Made by a program: the position numbers and the translations under genes. DNA of 64,000 bases from Adineta steineri (Eukaryota; Rotifera; Eurotatoria; Adinetida; Adinetidae): assembly GCA_905250115.1 (NCBI GenBank), contig CAJNOI010000003.1, positions 1,118,523 through 1,182,522 of the forward strand. The letters are read 5' to 3'. A model generated the notes under the pieces. It worked only from the letters and a program-made list of their open reading frames with translations. It was not told where the DNA came from and searched no databases. Positions 62,942 to 64,000 of this stretch are shown here, one piece after another (position 1 is the first letter of the stretch; every line of letters starts with the position of its first letter).

Positions 62942-63114
62942 GATATCTCAAAACGAATAAAGGGTGTGGGTTAAGAGAAGACAGATACTCACGCCCACAC
63001 CAAAAGTATATATTACCATTCAATGACCAACAATTAGACTATGAATGCAACTACTTGAAAAGTATATCCATTTTATTTGAATAAAACAAAGTCATATCGA
63101 CATCCGAAACGTTT

Positions 63115-63570
63115 TTATCGGGATGTCGATTGATTGTTCCAATCACATAAAAATTTCTAAAATAAAATATATATTGCAATCAGGAGTATAGGAAACAATA
63201 AAAAATATTAAAACTGTATCTTACTGATCAACTCCATGATGCCACCTAAAATAGAAGGATTCATGTTAGGAAAGAATAAAGACAATGTTTTATTGATCTT
63301 ACCCACAACTGCAACGCAAACAACATAATACACACATAGGGTAGTAGATGGAACAGGAGCAAGACTAACATTCGCTGCTTCTGCTCTGTTAACAGGTGGC
63401 CATTCAAATTTTTTATCGACATCAGGCTAAACAAATGATAAGTATGAGTTATTCTCTTCCAAATACTACTCTCTGGTAAAATTTCAATGTTTTGGTCTTA
63501 AAAAAATCTTTTACTCCTGAATTTTCAGATTACTCACCACTTGTTGGTCTGGAGAATGATTATCTGTCAT
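63115..63570 (-). CDS. Unit D: relative of the 52-kb family
   Basis: Exons: 63570-about 63538 (MTDNHSPDQQV), 63426-63303 (PDVDKKFEWPPVNRAEAANV...STTLCVYYVVCVAVV), 63245-63225 (GIMELI) and possibly 63156-63115 (KFLCDWNNQSTSR, stop). The first three match unit B in order, phase and sequence (PPVN..., xTTxxxYYxVxxxxV, xxMELxS), and here the donor missing in B is intact (ggtaag). The INK and HIGxGG exons of units B and C are absent. A short hydrophobic stretch is present but is not a clear membrane helix. Function unknown. Confidence 0.45.
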
Positions 63571-63584
63571 ATCTGAAATATGTA

Positions 63585-63775
63585 GTCTAAAAAGTGTAGC
63601 TGCAAGATGGATCCTTGAGGTGCTCCAGCAAGCATTTTGATCGTTTTTGAAGATGCTTCTTCATGATGTATAGCAAATGTTCTTCCTTTTAGTCAGAGAG
63701 TAATCCATTTTATGAGAGAAAGTAGATCTATTGATCCATCTTCAATTAGTACCGACAAAATCTAAACGAAGGAAA
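63585..63775 (-). pseudogene. Decayed non-LTR retrotransposon reverse-transcriptase fragment
   Basis: The minus strand reads SLIKWITL-stop-LKGRTFAIHHEEASSKTIKM, then LAGAPQGSIL followed by a frame disturbance. The APQGSIL block after a KWI....RTF segment is the typical RT palm motif set of LINE elements (G.PQGS.L). An in-frame stop and loss of frame after the motif show it is dead. It sits between unit D and a short ATG-led exon-like piece at 63857-63813 (MENSPNTIKTKSTVQ, then gtaag). Confidence 0.6.
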
Positions 63776-64000
63776 ATTATATTAGAACAATAGAATTAAT
63801 AATAATTCTTACTTGAACAGTTGATTTTGTTTTAATAGTATTTGGTGAATTTTCCATTATGGTAAAATGTTATTATTGTAAAAAGATATGACTGTCTATT
63901 TGTAAGAATTCTTTCCTTGTATATACTCATCGAAAGACAATATTCAAACTGGACTAAAAAAAAATAATCGTCGTCATCACTGATTCATGGGTTATACTAG

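Overview
The window reads as nuclear DNA of a small invertebrate, most likely a bdelloid rotifer. The evidence is about 70% A+T, gene-dense metazoan orthologues cut by many introns of about 50-60 nt, a mono-ADP-ribosyltransferase fused to kinesin-light-chain-type TPRs, F-box/LRR and BAHD-type genes, and short TGTGGG-like tracts, the hexamer known as the bdelloid telomere repeat. The species call is inference.

Left part (1-46 kb), conserved and intron-rich: the 3' end of an HMG-box gene resembling TFAM (120-897, +); an LGN/Pins-like TPR-GoLoco polarity protein lacking the first TPRs (3191-7993, -); ECT2/Pebble RhoGEF (9145-13354, -); a PRL (PTP4A) phosphatase (15966-16634, +) preceded by a spliced 32-codon upstream ORF (15635-15793); nicotinamidase (16836-17579, -); an unrecognised intronless gene (18134-18979, +); and a complete ryanodine receptor (20698-44478, +). 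Two RyR introns carry probable non-autonomous mobile elements with terminal inverted repeats (28124-28391 and 39601-40243).

Right part (about 45-64 kb), accessory in character: a 234-bp near-perfect foldback sequence (45322-45555) sits 23 bp upstream of an intronless fatty-acid-hydroxylase/sterol-desaturase gene. Then come the ART-TPR gene, a decayed tandem family of small spliced genes (51.4-53.8 kb, with a relative at 63.1-63.6 kb), a GIY-YIG remnant resembling a Penelope-like element, an F-box/LRR gene, an atypical Rho-like GTPase with damaged G1 and G3 motifs and no CAAX box, an intronless BAHD acyltransferase, a small four-exon gene, and a decayed non-LTR reverse-transcriptase fragment. 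At least eight TGTGGG-like tracts, most arranged as inverted pairs, are scattered through 47-63 kb and I saw none in the left part. This fits a subtelomere-like or formerly terminal compartment next to a conserved one.

Functional links: LGN and ECT2 are neighbours and both act in cell division (spindle orientation, cytokinesis), but adjacency alone does not show co-regulation. RyR is the sarco/endoplasmic-reticulum Ca2+ release channel. The ART consumes NAD+ and nicotinamidase recycles nicotinamide, but they lie 30 kb apart. Domain calls come from motifs read by eye; no database search was run.
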